Assembly (NCBI GenBank): GCA_963635575.1
Contig: CAVHFU010000003.1
Location: 1 to 64,000, forward strand
Direction of reading: 5' to 3'
From: RGIG9151 sp963635575
GTDB taxonomy: Bacteria; Bacillota; Clostridia; TANB77; RGIG9151
DNA length: 64,000 nucleotides
The notes under the pieces were generated by a model. It searched no databases. It was not told the origin of the DNA and saw nothing but the letters and a program-made list of their open reading frames with translations. This document shows positions 35,537-44,866 of this stretch, one piece after another. A program made the translations under genes and the position numbers. Position 1 is the stretch's first letter, and every line of letters starts with the position of its first letter.

Positions 35537-36625
35537 TTAATATACTCTCATATGTTTCTTTAGATATACTACATATCCAATCAATGAAATTATAATAACC
35601 ACAACAATAGCAATAACTGTTCCGCTAGACAAGTTCATTGTGTAAAGTATTCTAAAAGTGTATTCATTTGTATTACCTGCTTCATCTTTAGCAATAACCG
35701 AATAAAGTCCTGCCTCTGAGAAAGCACCACCATACGGTCTTATTGTTTCGCCATCACAAGTGGCTGTATAAGTAATATCGCTTTCATACGTATCTATTAC
35801 CACCGAGTCATATGTTGTAAGACCATTTACCACACCTTGAATTTTTAACATTGGCAAATTGGTTTTTAAAATTATTTCGGTGGTAAATTTTTTCTTTGGA
35901 TTTTTTGTATCATATATAGAAAAAACATACTTACCATCATCGTTTAACGAAAAACTATTTAGCTTTTTTACATTTTCAATATTATTTTCATCAAAAATTA
36001 TTGATTCAAATGCATAATCTTGAGGTAAATTGAATATATTTATATTGTTACAAGCTTTATTTATAATTCTAAACTTGAATTCAAACACTGTACCATTGGC
36101 CAAGCCCCATGCTTCGTCTGTAACAGTAACATCTGAATTTTTAGTCTCTGTTGCCTGCTCCGTCTCATTTTCATCACCTTGCATACTATCTAATGAATCA
36201 AGAGAAAAATTAAAATTTGAGAAATCAAATTTAAGGTCAGAAGCATTGTTTACGGTAATCGAAAGTTTATATATACCATCTTCATCAATAGCTTCTCCAC
36301 GCGAATAATTGTACTTCTCTCCATTTCTTGTAAAACTGTATGCAACTTTGTCGGAAATATCGATGTATACCTCAGCATTAGTTATTATTCCATTTGGTAC
36401 ACTAGATGAAAAAACAGTATTTTTCGAAAGTGCATACCTATACATTCCTTTTTGGGCGTCATATGTACGCTCAACAGATTTATCCGTAACAGGTGGCGTA
36501 CTTACTTCTTCCTCCACCATGACATTTTCAGTTTCATTTTCAGCATACGAAATGCTGTATCCCATAAAAATTCCATAAATTAAAAGTATAACAATAAATT
36601 TATTAATCCAATAGTATTTTTTCAT
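35537..36625 (-). CDS. Exported single-span protein of the secretion locus
   Basis: The 362-residue protein has a signal peptide (about 1-27), an extracellular beta-rich part (about 55-325) ending in an Ig-like YSVIAKDEAGNTNEYTF segment, and a C-terminal membrane anchor (about 333-353) with a short basic tail. It has no recognised family. Its place between pilin and VirB6 genes suggests a surface component of the secretion apparatus. The ribosome site is weak. Confidence 0.65.
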   Translation of the reverse strand: MKKYYWINKFIVILLIYGIFMGYSISYAENETENVMVEEEVSTPPVTDKSVERTYDAQKGMYRYALSKNTVFSSSVPNGIITNAEVYIDISDKVAYSFTRNGEKYNYSRGEAIDEDGIYKLSITVNNASDLKFDFSNFNFSLDSLDSMQGDENETEQATETKNSDVTVTDEAWGLANGTVFEFKFRIINKACNNINIFNLPQDYAFESIIFDENNIENVKKLNSFSLNDDGKYVFSIYDTKNPKKKFTTEIILKTNLPMLKIQGVVNGLTTYDSVVIDTYESDITYTATCDGETIRPYGGAFSEAGLYSVIAKDEAGNTNEYTFRILYTMNLSSGTVIAIVVVIIISLIGYVVYLKKHMRVY

Positions 36626-36651
36626 TTACTCATCTACTTTCTGTTTTACAA

Positions 36652-36698
36652 CAAAAACTGCAAAAGATTTTCAAAGTTGATTAAATTATCTTTTGCAG
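36652..36698 (-). terminator. Attenuator/terminator after the pilin gene
   Basis: CTGCAAAAGAT (36658-36668) pairs perfectly with ATCTTTTGCAG (36688-36698). On the minus strand a T-run follows. It lies inside the secretion operon, after the pilin and before the next gene, and would reduce readthrough. Confidence 0.65.
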
Positions 36699-36728
36699 CA
36701 TTGTCATTTTTCATATATCCACAGCAAA

Positions 36729-37046
36729 TTAATTGCCAGATGTGGCTGAAGTCATCCATTGCTCAAACAATGGTAAGCTTACCTTTAAGGCTACTACTAA
36801 AACGAAAATTAGAACAAATCCAATTATTGCATTTTTTAATGCAGTCTTAGCCTTTTCTCTATCTTGTTGCTCTTCTGCCTTAGCAAGTTTAACTCCTAAA
36901 ATAACGCAATAAATTGCACCCACAGCGCCGACTACGGCGATTAATGGTCCCATAACCATGTTAAGTAAATCTATTATTGGTTTAGAAACTCCTTCAAAAG
37001 GATTTACCTTAGTTAAAGGTAATAACATTGTTAAAAAGTTATTCAT
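36729..37046 (-). CDS. VirB2-like pilin/TrbC-type small membrane protein
   Basis: The 105-residue protein has two hydrophobic helices (about 28-52 and 70-95) with a polar, charged loop (KLAKAEEQQDREKAK) between them. This is the layout of VirB2/TrbC and Gram-positive pilin-like transfer proteins. In type IV systems the VirB2 subunit forms the pilus or surface channel. It has a strong GGAGG ribosome site and is followed by an attenuator, in keeping with a subunit needed in many copies. Confidence 0.75.
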   Translation of the reverse strand: MNNFLTMLLPLTKVNPFEGVSKPIIDLLNMVMGPLIAVVGAVGAIYCVILGVKLAKAEEQQDREKAKTALKNAIIGFVLIFVLVVALKVSLPLFEQWMTSATSGN

Positions 37047-37112
37047 CTATTATTCCTCCTTTCATTCGTATTAAAATATATAATATAAATTTATTATATT
37101 ATAAAATTTTAT

Positions 37113-39149
37113 TTATTCCTCGTCTGAGTTTTCTTCTTCCTCACTTTGCTTTTCAGCTTCTTCTTGCCTTTTTAGGATAATCTGATTTCTTACATCTAAA
37201 TCATAAAAAACTTCATCAGAGAAAAATACATTACTTCTTATCTCAGTCAAATCCATGCATCCCATTTTATACATAGGACACTTAAAGCTAGGTGTGAATT
37301 TTGTTTTTAATGGATAATTACCGAAAGTTACAATAATTGCATTTCCCATTTCTTTAGAATTATTAAGCTTTTGCAAGTCAGACGGATAAATAAGTGGTCT
37401 TGTCTGAACCTGAGTAGAATAATTTACTTGCCCACTCTTATCACCTGTTGAACCTGAAATGCTATTAGTTGTAACTGTCATATTTCCACAAAGTTCAGAG
37501 AACTCTTTACAAGTTCCTATATCATTAGAACCGATAAACATTTTTATGCCACAGTTACTCTTTACGATATCTGCAACAGTATCACCATAAACATTATTAA
37601 GTTGTGCATAAGACTGAACCACCATATTAAACCAAATTTTTCTGCTGCGTCCTACTGTAATCATCTTATCGAATTTTTCAATTTTAGGCATATTTCCGAA
37701 TTCATCCAGTATAAAATAAACATTTCTAGGTAGTGACAAATCTTCACGAGCTGATGCCTTTTTAATTAAAGCCTTATATATACATAATATAAATACCGCT
37801 GCGAGCCCATGCCTTGTATCCTTTTCATCAGGTATTTTCATAAATAACGCTGTTGGTTGGTCAGCAAAATCATCCGGATTAATATCTGTCGCTGAAGTTA
37901 GTGCACAAATTCCTTCATCATTAAACATAGACATTTTATCAAATGCAATTGACATATAACTTGATAATGTATTATCCGCTGCACTTAAAACCTGTCGACT
38001 TAGAGTTACTGCCTTCGATAACTTATTTCTGCCTTGAAAATATCTTTTTAAAGTAGCAAAGTTATCTTCTGAGTTAGAAATTGCCTTATTTACATTAAAG
38101 AAATTAAACTTCTCTTTTGTCATACCAAGTTCAGGATCTTCTGAATCCTCTAGCATCGCAAGCAATGTGGACATTATTATAGACTTAGCACCTTTTTCCC
38201 AAACAGGGTCATCCTTCGACTCAATCGGGCAAAGTACACTTACCAAATCGTTTAAATCTTCATATATTTCATCATATATCTTTTGTCTTTTACTCTTTAC
38301 AACTGCTAAAACTGATTTCTTATTAGGATATGCCTTCCCTTCATATTCAAACCAAAAAGCTTCAAAACTATCAGTAGGAGCTGTAAGCTCTAACCCAGAA
38401 TCAACAGGACTATCACCACGGCTAAAAATTCCTTTACCATAAGAAACATATTCTTGATACCTGTCGTAAATATCTTCAAGCGGATTCCATCTATATGAAG
38501 AGTATGGATCTCTTAAATCCAATACCATAACTTTATATCCTTTTTCCTTAAGCTTTTGACTATGCATTTGGAAAAGTTCACCCTTAGGGTCAGTCATAAT
38601 CATTGAAGAACCGGCAGATGATTCACCTAAAATCTGTATCATCGGATTTATAAATGTAGTTGTTTTACCACTTCCGGTCGCACCGATTATAAGTCCATGC
38701 ATCGGAGAAGATAAATTAATCTCCATATCTTTTCCATTTACAATAGCTCTAACAGGAACACCATCTTTCTTTACTGCGTTTAATTTACTGTATTTATATG
38801 GTTTAAACAAGTCATCACGTTCTTTATCTGTTAAAAATCTTGAATTTTCTAAAGCTCCCTCTACACCTTTTGCTTTAGTTTTTAACATCCTCTTAGATTT
38901 CTTTGTTGCATCATTTGAAAATACAAAATATAGTACCACCATCAAAGCAATTAAAAGCAATCCATATCCATATGTATTTAATTCTAAAAATAATTCCGGC
39001 TTAAAAAGTGTGGCATATTCTTTAGTCTTAAAAGCATTTATGGTAAGTTCATAATTTTCAAGTAACATTCTAAGTGAATATCCCAAAACAGTGGATACAA
39101 ATATAATTGCTATGCCCCAATTCCTTATTTTCTTTAAAATATTACCCAT
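37113..39149 (-). CDS. virD4: VirD4-type coupling protein (T4CP)
   Basis: This hexameric ATPase brings substrates to type IV secretion channels. The 678-residue protein has two N-terminal spans (about 12-32 and 60-78), Walker A GATGSGKT (156-163), a TDPKGELF segment and Walker B FILDEFGNMP. The C-terminal TraG/TraD part carries the VQSYAQLNNVYG motif. The acidic Glu-rich tail is typical of substrate-receiving ends. It is encoded upstream of the pilin. Confidence 0.95.
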   Translation of the reverse strand: MGNILKKIRNWGIAIIFVSTVLGYSLRMLLENYELTINAFKTKEYATLFKPELFLELNTYGYGLLLIALMVVLYFVFSNDATKKSKRMLKTKAKGVEGALENSRFLTDKERDDLFKPYKYSKLNAVKKDGVPVRAIVNGKDMEINLSSPMHGLIIGATGSGKTTTFINPMIQILGESSAGSSMIMTDPKGELFQMHSQKLKEKGYKVMVLDLRDPYSSYRWNPLEDIYDRYQEYVSYGKGIFSRGDSPVDSGLELTAPTDSFEAFWFEYEGKAYPNKKSVLAVVKSKRQKIYDEIYEDLNDLVSVLCPIESKDDPVWEKGAKSIIMSTLLAMLEDSEDPELGMTKEKFNFFNVNKAISNSEDNFATLKRYFQGRNKLSKAVTLSRQVLSAADNTLSSYMSIAFDKMSMFNDEGICALTSATDINPDDFADQPTALFMKIPDEKDTRHGLAAVFILCIYKALIKKASAREDLSLPRNVYFILDEFGNMPKIEKFDKMITVGRSRKIWFNMVVQSYAQLNNVYGDTVADIVKSNCGIKMFIGSNDIGTCKEFSELCGNMTVTTNSISGSTGDKSGQVNYSTQVQTRPLIYPSDLQKLNNSKEMGNAIIVTFGNYPLKTKFTPSFKCPMYKMGCMDLTEIRSNVFFSDEVFYDLDVRNQIILKRQEEAEKQSEEEENSDEE

Positions 39150-39176
39150 ATTCTGTTACCTCGCTTTTATGCCAAC

Positions 39177-39386
39177 CTATTTTTCTTTATCTATTTTTAT
39201 TTCATTATCTTTTCCTTTATTCTTATCTATTTTCGTAACAATTACATCTTCAAGCTCGTCTAAGCTAACCGGTATGCGTGCTAAATGACTGTTTTCTAAT
39301 TTTTTTTTCTTATTCATACATTCTTCATATAATTTTTCTTTTATATCTGTTTCCTCAGAAAAATCATATTTTTTATCATTTAACAT
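39177..39386 (-). CDS. Small hypothetical charged protein
   Basis: A 69-residue, strongly charged protein with no recognised domain. The ATG at 39386 is preceded by AAAGGTGG; an upstream in-frame ATG lacks a ribosome site. It lies between the sigma factor and virD4 (27 bases before virD4), so it may be a regulator or accessory factor of that operon; this is inferred from position only. Confidence 0.55.
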   Translation of the reverse strand: MLNDKKYDFSEETDIKEKLYEECMNKKKKLENSHLARIPVSLDELEDVIVTKIDKNKGKDNEIKIDKEK

Positions 39387-39435
39387 CCAACACACCACCT
39401 TTCATATATGTATACGATAGATTTTATAAATAAGC

Positions 39436-39927
39436 TCAAATATGCAAATGTTTTTTGATTTTTTCTATTCCACGTAAACATATAGTGGAAACAGTACTTT
39501 CATTTATACCTGTAACACTTGATATTTCTTTATTTGACATATTAAAAAAATATTTAAGTGATAATAATTTCCTTGTTCTATCATCGATTTTTGTTAAGAC
39601 TTCATACAAAGCTTTTCTATCTTCGTTCTCTATAATGTTTTTCTCTAATTCATAATCAACTGGAAGTTCAATCGGATTATCTTGGTCATCTACCGACATT
39701 TCTATTTTTTGCTTTCTAAAATAGTCTACAACACTATTTCTAGCAATGGTATAAAGCCATGTGTTTAAATTGGCTTTCGATTCATCAAAAGTATCAAGTT
39801 TAGTCAATAATTTTATAAAAAATTCACTCGTAAGATCTTCTGCAATTTCCTTATTTAGCACTTTATAAAACATAAAGTTATACATTTTTGAAAAATACTC
39901 TTCATATACTCTTTCAAAATCGACCAA
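39436..39927 (-). CDS. ECF-like sigma-70 family RNA polymerase sigma factor
   Basis: The 163-residue protein contains sigma region 2 (EDLTSEFFIKLL, then LNTWLYTIARNSVVDYFRKQK) and region 4 (LLSLKYFFNMSNKEISSVTGINESTVS), with no region 3. This is the ECF pattern. TTG at 39927 is taken as start: AAGGTG lies 6 bases before it, and an upstream in-frame ATG would lie above the promoter at 39950-39978. It heads the secretion operon and may control it. No anti-sigma factor is adjacent. Confidence 0.85.
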   Translation of the reverse strand: MVDFERVYEEYFSKMYNFMFYKVLNKEIAEDLTSEFFIKLLTKLDTFDESKANLNTWLYTIARNSVVDYFRKQKIEMSVDDQDNPIELPVDYELEKNIIENEDRKALYEVLTKIDDRTRKLLSLKYFFNMSNKEISSVTGINESTVSTICLRGIEKIKKHLHI

Positions 39928-39949
39928 ATCCGTCACCTTCCCATACACA

Positions 39950-39978
39950 ATGATACCGAAATTAAAACTTCTTGTCAA
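39950..39978 (-). promoter_or_regulatory. Promoter of the sigma factor / secretion operon
   Basis: A perfect -35 TTGACA (39973-39978), a 17-base spacer and TATCAT (39950-39955) on the minus strand lie 23 bases before the TTG start. A terminator just upstream (40042-40073) marks this as the beginning of a new unit. Confidence 0.7.
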
Positions 39979-40041
39979 TATATGAAATTTTTTAAATTGC
40001 ATTAAATATTATATTCTAGTATGTCCCGCAACATTTAAACT

Positions 40042-40073
40042 GAAAAAGTAGTGATAAAAATTAATCACTACTT
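40042..40073 (-). terminator. Terminator of the kinase-like gene
   Basis: AAGTAGTGAT (40046-40055) pairs with ATCACTACTT (40064-40073), with a T-run on the minus strand. It isolates the kinase-like gene from the sigma-factor operon. Confidence 0.75.
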
Positions 40074-40082
40074 CTCCTCACA

Positions 40083-41825
40083 TTATTTGCCCAATTCGTT
40101 CATTTCTTTACTTTTTGCTACTGTTGATTTATCCATATGTGTTACTTGTACTAAACTTCCAGAAAGCTCATCTAATGATACTTCTCTACGTGCCGGTGCT
40201 TCTTTTGCTCTTTCCATTTGCCGCTTCTCCTTATCCAATCTGTATTCATCATAATGTTCAGGCTTTACCGGAAGTTCTTGTTTATCTGCACGATGTTTCT
40301 CATTATACGTTTCTATCCTCTTAACAGTTTCATCATACTCAAGAACAATTGCATCATGTTTCTGCTCTAGTGAAACTTTTGACAAAGAAACTTCTTTCTT
40401 AATTTCCTTATAGTATGAGCTTTCTTCCATTAATGGAATAGTTTTTTCGCCCCAATCATCAGACTTTACAATTTTAGCCTTTCCCGCATCTACATGTTCT
40501 AAAATTTGATTTCTTCTCTCAATAATAGCCTCAACTTCTTGATTATTAAGCAAATCCCCCATAGTGTACTCTATTTGCTCAGGTGTAAGTTCTCTTAAAG
40601 ACTGTAATAAATTCTCATCAATAGCCTTAAGTTCTCTAATCGGCGTCATTTGACCTTTCCATCTGTTTAAGTTAATATTGCCAAATGACATATCATTATC
40701 GATTCCTTGTAACCCTGTAATTATATACTTTCCATTTACAGAATTAGGGGCAACTTGATAAAAGAAATTTCCACCATGCCTATCTATTTGGCCACAAAGC
40801 ATATCAAATACTTGCATTCTATTAACATCTCTTTGTAAACTTGGTGCCGTAAAATCAAACTCTTTATCAGCCATAAATTCCATTCCGGCTTCGCTCCTAC
40901 TATCATATCCTGTTGCCGTAGCCATAAAGGAACCTTCCATCTTAACACCATTATCTATAACAGTAACATTTTCAGAGAAAGCCACGTTTTGACCCATTTG
41001 AAGCATATGTGCCATTCTTGAAGTAGCAACATTTCGTTTACTCATTTCAGAATCCGCTTCAATACCGGCTGTTTCCATTGCAGTCTCTTTCATATTGTTT
41101 GCTTTGCTTATTTCTTTATGATAATCAACAATAGCTCGAATCTCCTCTTCATTAAAACTACTAATTTCTTTACCAGCTATAGTAGTCAAAGAGGTTATAA
41201 TCTGCTGGTTACTTTTATTTTCCACAACACTTGGGTCTTCCGCCGCCCGTAACATTCCGCTCGCCTTCATTTTTTCAAATATTGCTTTCTTTTCCTTCTC
41301 AAATTTTGCACGTTCTCTTGCCACAACTACTGCTGTATCTTCTACTTTTTGCTTTCCTGTAAAAAATCCGTTTCTTCCCATATAGTCGAATCTAACTCTT
41401 TTACTAGCACCTGCACCATAAACTTTTTTATTAGTTTGGTTTGTTATATCCACGACATTGCTATTTCTAACTTCATCAACAATGTCACTTAATTTTTTAC
41501 CTTCCTTTTTTAAAGCTTCTACCTTTATAGGATCCCTTAATTCCTCCGGAATAGAATTTAAATTAGCAATTTCCTGTATCATGCTAAATCTCGCTTTTCC
41601 TTTTGAAGTTATAGGATTTTTTCTAGAAGCCAAATATAAGTCGGCTTTATTTTTTAATGCTTTAGCTATATTGTATAATTTTTTTGCACTTTCTTCCGTA
41701 ATCGGTTCATTCATTTGGTCTGTATAAGACTGCATAGTATTTACTACATCTTGATATAAGTCACTGTTTTTTCTCCATCGTTTACTCGACTTTATACTAT
41801 CAAACAATTTCAAAATTCTTCCCAT
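40083..41825 (-). CDS. Protein with kinase-like (PI3/4K- or HipA-type) catalytic motifs
   Basis: This 580-residue, soluble, helical, Lys/Glu-rich protein has no signal peptide. Around residues 345-380 it carries QIDRHGGNF (Asp348, His350, Asn353) followed 23 residues later by GIDNDMSFG (Asp376, Asp378). This arrangement matches the catalytic and metal-binding loops of atypical kinases (PI3/4-kinase, HipA, actin-fragmin kinase). A Gly-rich segment YGAGASKRVRF (136-146) could be the nucleotide loop. The rest is unrecognised; the tail (480-580) is charged and probably coiled. It lies directly upstream of the secretion operon, which raises the possibility of a secreted effector; the link is positional only. 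Confidence 0.6.
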   Translation of the reverse strand: MGRILKLFDSIKSSKRWRKNSDLYQDVVNTMQSYTDQMNEPITEESAKKLYNIAKALKNKADLYLASRKNPITSKGKARFSMIQEIANLNSIPEELRDPIKVEALKKEGKKLSDIVDEVRNSNVVDITNQTNKKVYGAGASKRVRFDYMGRNGFFTGKQKVEDTAVVVARERAKFEKEKKAIFEKMKASGMLRAAEDPSVVENKSNQQIITSLTTIAGKEISSFNEEEIRAIVDYHKEISKANNMKETAMETAGIEADSEMSKRNVATSRMAHMLQMGQNVAFSENVTVIDNGVKMEGSFMATATGYDSRSEAGMEFMADKEFDFTAPSLQRDVNRMQVFDMLCGQIDRHGGNFFYQVAPNSVNGKYIITGLQGIDNDMSFGNINLNRWKGQMTPIRELKAIDENLLQSLRELTPEQIEYTMGDLLNNQEVEAIIERRNQILEHVDAGKAKIVKSDDWGEKTIPLMEESSYYKEIKKEVSLSKVSLEQKHDAIVLEYDETVKRIETYNEKHRADKQELPVKPEHYDEYRLDKEKRQMERAKEAPARREVSLDELSGSLVQVTHMDKSTVAKSKEMNELGK

Positions 41826-41915
41826 AATAATTTCCCCCTCATGTCTTTTCCTTAAAAATATATTCCATTACCTACATCAATATATACGTTAATTATTAAA
41901 ACACAGCTCATATTT

Positions 41916-43718
41916 TTAGCAAACAATATTTTCAACCACAAACACTTCTACACTTCTACTCTTTCCCTTTAGTGGTATTTCTCCGATAGATGATGCCACT
42001 ATTCTACCACTTAATGTCTCATACACATCTTTACTTATAAGGATTTGTCCGGGTTTCGCATTTGATTCTAAACGTGCTGCGGTATTTACTGTATCACCAA
42101 TTGCTGTATAATCCATTCGTTTTTCTGTTCCAATGTTGCCAACAACCGCCGGGCCACAATTAACACCGATTCCGAAGCTTATTGTTTTACCGAATTTAGC
42201 CTGTAATTTCTTTGAAAGTTCTTCAGAACCTTTTGCAATGTCCCATGCAGTTTTTACCGCTTTAAATATATAATCATCTAGTGGTAAAGGTGCATTAAAT
42301 ATAGCCATTGTTGCATCTCCGATAAACTTATCTAGAGTTCCCTCATTATTAAATATACTAGAACTTGTAAGACTTAAATATTCGTTCAATATCCCCACAA
42401 CTTCTTCAGGAGCTAATGCCTCCGACATAGGCGTAAACCCTCTAATGTCTACAAATAAACACGCAATATCAGTTTTCTTTCCGCCAAGTTCTATATTATC
42501 AATTCCGTCTTTTATAATCTTATCCACAACTTGAGGTGCAACGTATCTCTTAAATGTCCCCTCAACCTTTCTTTTCTCTAAGACAGTTTTAACATATTTC
42601 TTCACAATAAAAGCAATATAAATAAGTATTATGAATAATGGTATGCATAATACCTCAGATATCTTTCCGGCAACATGGTAAAGTGCACATATATACCCCC
42701 AGTATCCGATAACACAAATTGCCATTGCTATAAAAGATTTTTTTAAACTACTTTTCTCAAAAATAATTGTTAAACCAAAAACAATGACGCCAATTATAAT
42801 ACATTGAATCCACTTTGGAACATACGTCTTAAAATCACTATTTAATAAAGTATTTATTATATTTGCCTGTATTTCCACCCCATACATTTGCTCATTATGG
42901 TCGATTGCTGCTATATAGTTATCCATAAGACCGGACGCATATGGTCCTATTAAGACTATCTTGTTTTCAAAAATATCCGGATTAATTTCTCCATTAAGTA
43001 CATCTACAAATGAAAACCCATCAGAAAATCCACCGGCTTTGGCAGAAAATGGAATGTAAAACTCGCCATTTGTATTTACCGGAATATCATAGTTCACATT
43101 TTTTTCCGTTTTCTCAGAAAACATCTTATAAACTTCAAATGCGAAACTTTTCATTTCTTCGCCACTAGGTAATTTTATAGAATTTATGCTTCGCCTCACT
43201 ATACCGTCATCATCTACTCTTGTATTAAGATGACCGTATTTAACGGCATTCTTAAGTTCATCATATGGTTCTTCTACTTGTTTTATGTAGTTATTGTCCA
43301 AATAAAACGTACCATCTTTATCGATTTTTAACTTAGAATCAAAATTAACCAAACTACCTGTAACTACATTTTCTCCGTTCCTACAAGCCTCTACTAATGC
43401 ATCATCTGCTTCTTTGGTTGTATTTCCAAAATACATAATATCAACGCCAATTGCAGCAGGTTTTACATTTGCATCTGAATTTAATATATTAATAACATCT
43501 GCCATATATGTTCTCGGCCAAGACTGAAAAGGACCAAGCTGCAAAAGACTTTTTGAATCTATTTCAATAAGTGCAATATTTCCGTCTAATACACTCTCTG
43601 ACTGAAAGAACATATCTGATAAATTGACTTCTACTCTACTTAGCACACCACTTAAGAAAATAATTATAGACATAACCGCACACAAAGTGCAAACAAAATA
43701 CTTCTTTATATGTATCAT
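41916..43718 (-). CDS. CHASE2-domain class III adenylate cyclase
   Basis: The 600-residue membrane enzyme has an N-terminal anchor (about 8-25), an extracellular CHASE2 sensor (about 30-280), three spans (about 285-370) and a cytoplasmic class III cyclase domain (about 400-600). The metal Asp residues are in VDIRGFT and IGDATMA. The purine-specifying pair is Lys in LDKFIGD and Asp in MDYTAIGD, which predicts ATP rather than GTP as substrate. The transition-state Asn and Arg are in DTVNTAARLE. It ends an operon with FecR, NHL, RsbW-like and cNMP-binding phosphatase genes. Confidence 0.93.
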   Translation of the reverse strand: MIHIKKYFVCTLCAVMSIIIFLSGVLSRVEVNLSDMFFQSESVLDGNIALIEIDSKSLLQLGPFQSWPRTYMADVINILNSDANVKPAAIGVDIMYFGNTTKEADDALVEACRNGENVVTGSLVNFDSKLKIDKDGTFYLDNNYIKQVEEPYDELKNAVKYGHLNTRVDDDGIVRRSINSIKLPSGEEMKSFAFEVYKMFSEKTEKNVNYDIPVNTNGEFYIPFSAKAGGFSDGFSFVDVLNGEINPDIFENKIVLIGPYASGLMDNYIAAIDHNEQMYGVEIQANIINTLLNSDFKTYVPKWIQCIIIGVIVFGLTIIFEKSSLKKSFIAMAICVIGYWGYICALYHVAGKISEVLCIPLFIILIYIAFIVKKYVKTVLEKRKVEGTFKRYVAPQVVDKIIKDGIDNIELGGKKTDIACLFVDIRGFTPMSEALAPEEVVGILNEYLSLTSSSIFNNEGTLDKFIGDATMAIFNAPLPLDDYIFKAVKTAWDIAKGSEELSKKLQAKFGKTISFGIGVNCGPAVVGNIGTEKRMDYTAIGDTVNTAARLESNAKPGQILISKDVYETLSGRIVASSIGEIPLKGKSRSVEVFVVENIVC

Positions 43719-43730
43719 CCCCTAAATAAG

Positions 43731-44864
43731 TTATACTCCTGTTATAGGTAGTTGTATTGTGTTACTAACCACTAATTCATTAAATACCGACGCCAAATTT
43801 TCAACAGTGTCAAAGTATCTTAAACTATCTATGCGTTTTTCCATCTCAGACTCTGTACTTTCCGGGATCATACCATTTTCCACTTTCATTTTTCCTTCTT
43901 CATCTAGTTTATTGTATCCGTCAATATTTAATGCTGAACTATATCCACTCGCAAATTTAACAAAATCATCAAATCCAGCATCAGAATTCACTTCTAACCA
44001 ATTCATTAGTATCTCCCATGTCAACTGAGGCTTAGAAGATTTTGAACTGCCTGAACTCTTTCCGGTAACGGACCTGTTAACTGTACTACTTTTCTTATTT
44101 TCTGTTTTTTCTTTATTAGCTATTTCACGAGCGGCTTCTAGCTCCTCCACCTTTTTATCACTTATTTCCTGCTCATTAATCGAATTTTCTTTTTCCTGCT
44201 CAACAAAATTTTCTACATTTAATTCTGTTTTTTCCATTATCTCATTAGCCAAATTACCATCTTTAAGTATCTCTCTGAGTACCATAGATGGAATTTCACT
44301 ACCATCTTGTTTCAATTTAGATAGTTGCAAATCTACATTTGAAATCGCCTGTTCACCAGAATTAATATATACTTTCTTATTTGCTCCAATAGCCTCTACC
44401 TTACCTGTATATATCTGAGTCCTTGCTCCGTTATCATTTACAATGACACAACCGCTTGTACCCCTAATTCCCATGGACATTGTCGGAGTAGAAATCTCTA
44501 AACTTTCATTACTATCTAAAGGCTTAGTAACATTAAAAAATAATTCTCCGGAGATAACTGTTATTTTATTAGAAAACCAACTTTTCTTAATCTTTATTTC
44601 CGTATTCGCACCAAGCTTTACAGCCTTTGTATCGTCAAGAGAAAAATATGCTTCTGAATCACTTAATGTTTTTACAGTATATCCGTCAAAAACTCTCATT
44701 TTTTCAGTTGCACTTATTTTTTTCCCACTTCCACTTTTTACTTCTACAGTACCTGTATACATTTCAAGCCTTATTGTTTTTCCCTTTGCCACTTCTGCTG
44801 CAAAAGAGATATTGGTAATTACCATTATAAAAACAGTAAATAAAGCAATCTTATTTAATATCAT
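43731..44864 (-). CDS. FecR-domain exported protein
   Basis: The 377-residue protein has a signal peptide (about 1-22), a FecR-type beta domain (about 27-165) with EISTPTMSMGIRGTSG and IYTGKVEA motifs, and a charged coiled linker rich in Glu/Lys (about 215-270). A unique C-terminal part follows. FecR domains outside the membrane often sit next to CHASE2 cyclases, and this gene begins 12 bases upstream of one. It probably lies at the cell surface and supplies or relays a signal; this is inferred. Confidence 0.85.
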   Translation of the reverse strand: MILNKIALFTVFIMVITNISFAAEVAKGKTIRLEMYTGTVEVKSGSGKKISATEKMRVFDGYTVKTLSDSEAYFSLDDTKAVKLGANTEIKIKKSWFSNKITVISGELFFNVTKPLDSNESLEISTPTMSMGIRGTSGCVIVNDNGARTQIYTGKVEAIGANKKVYINSGEQAISNVDLQLSKLKQDGSEIPSMVLREILKDGNLANEIMEKTELNVENFVEQEKENSINEQEISDKKVEELEAAREIANKEKTENKKSSTVNRSVTGKSSGSSKSSKPQLTWEILMNWLEVNSDAGFDDFVKFASGYSSALNIDGYNKLDEEGKMKVENGMIPESTESEMEKRIDSLRYFDTVENLASVFNELVVSNTIQLPITGV

Positions 44865-44866
44865 TT

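Noticed and set aside
27065..39149. Intact integrative conjugative element
   Set aside because: No relaxase, integrase, excisionase or attachment repeats are visible around the secretion genes.
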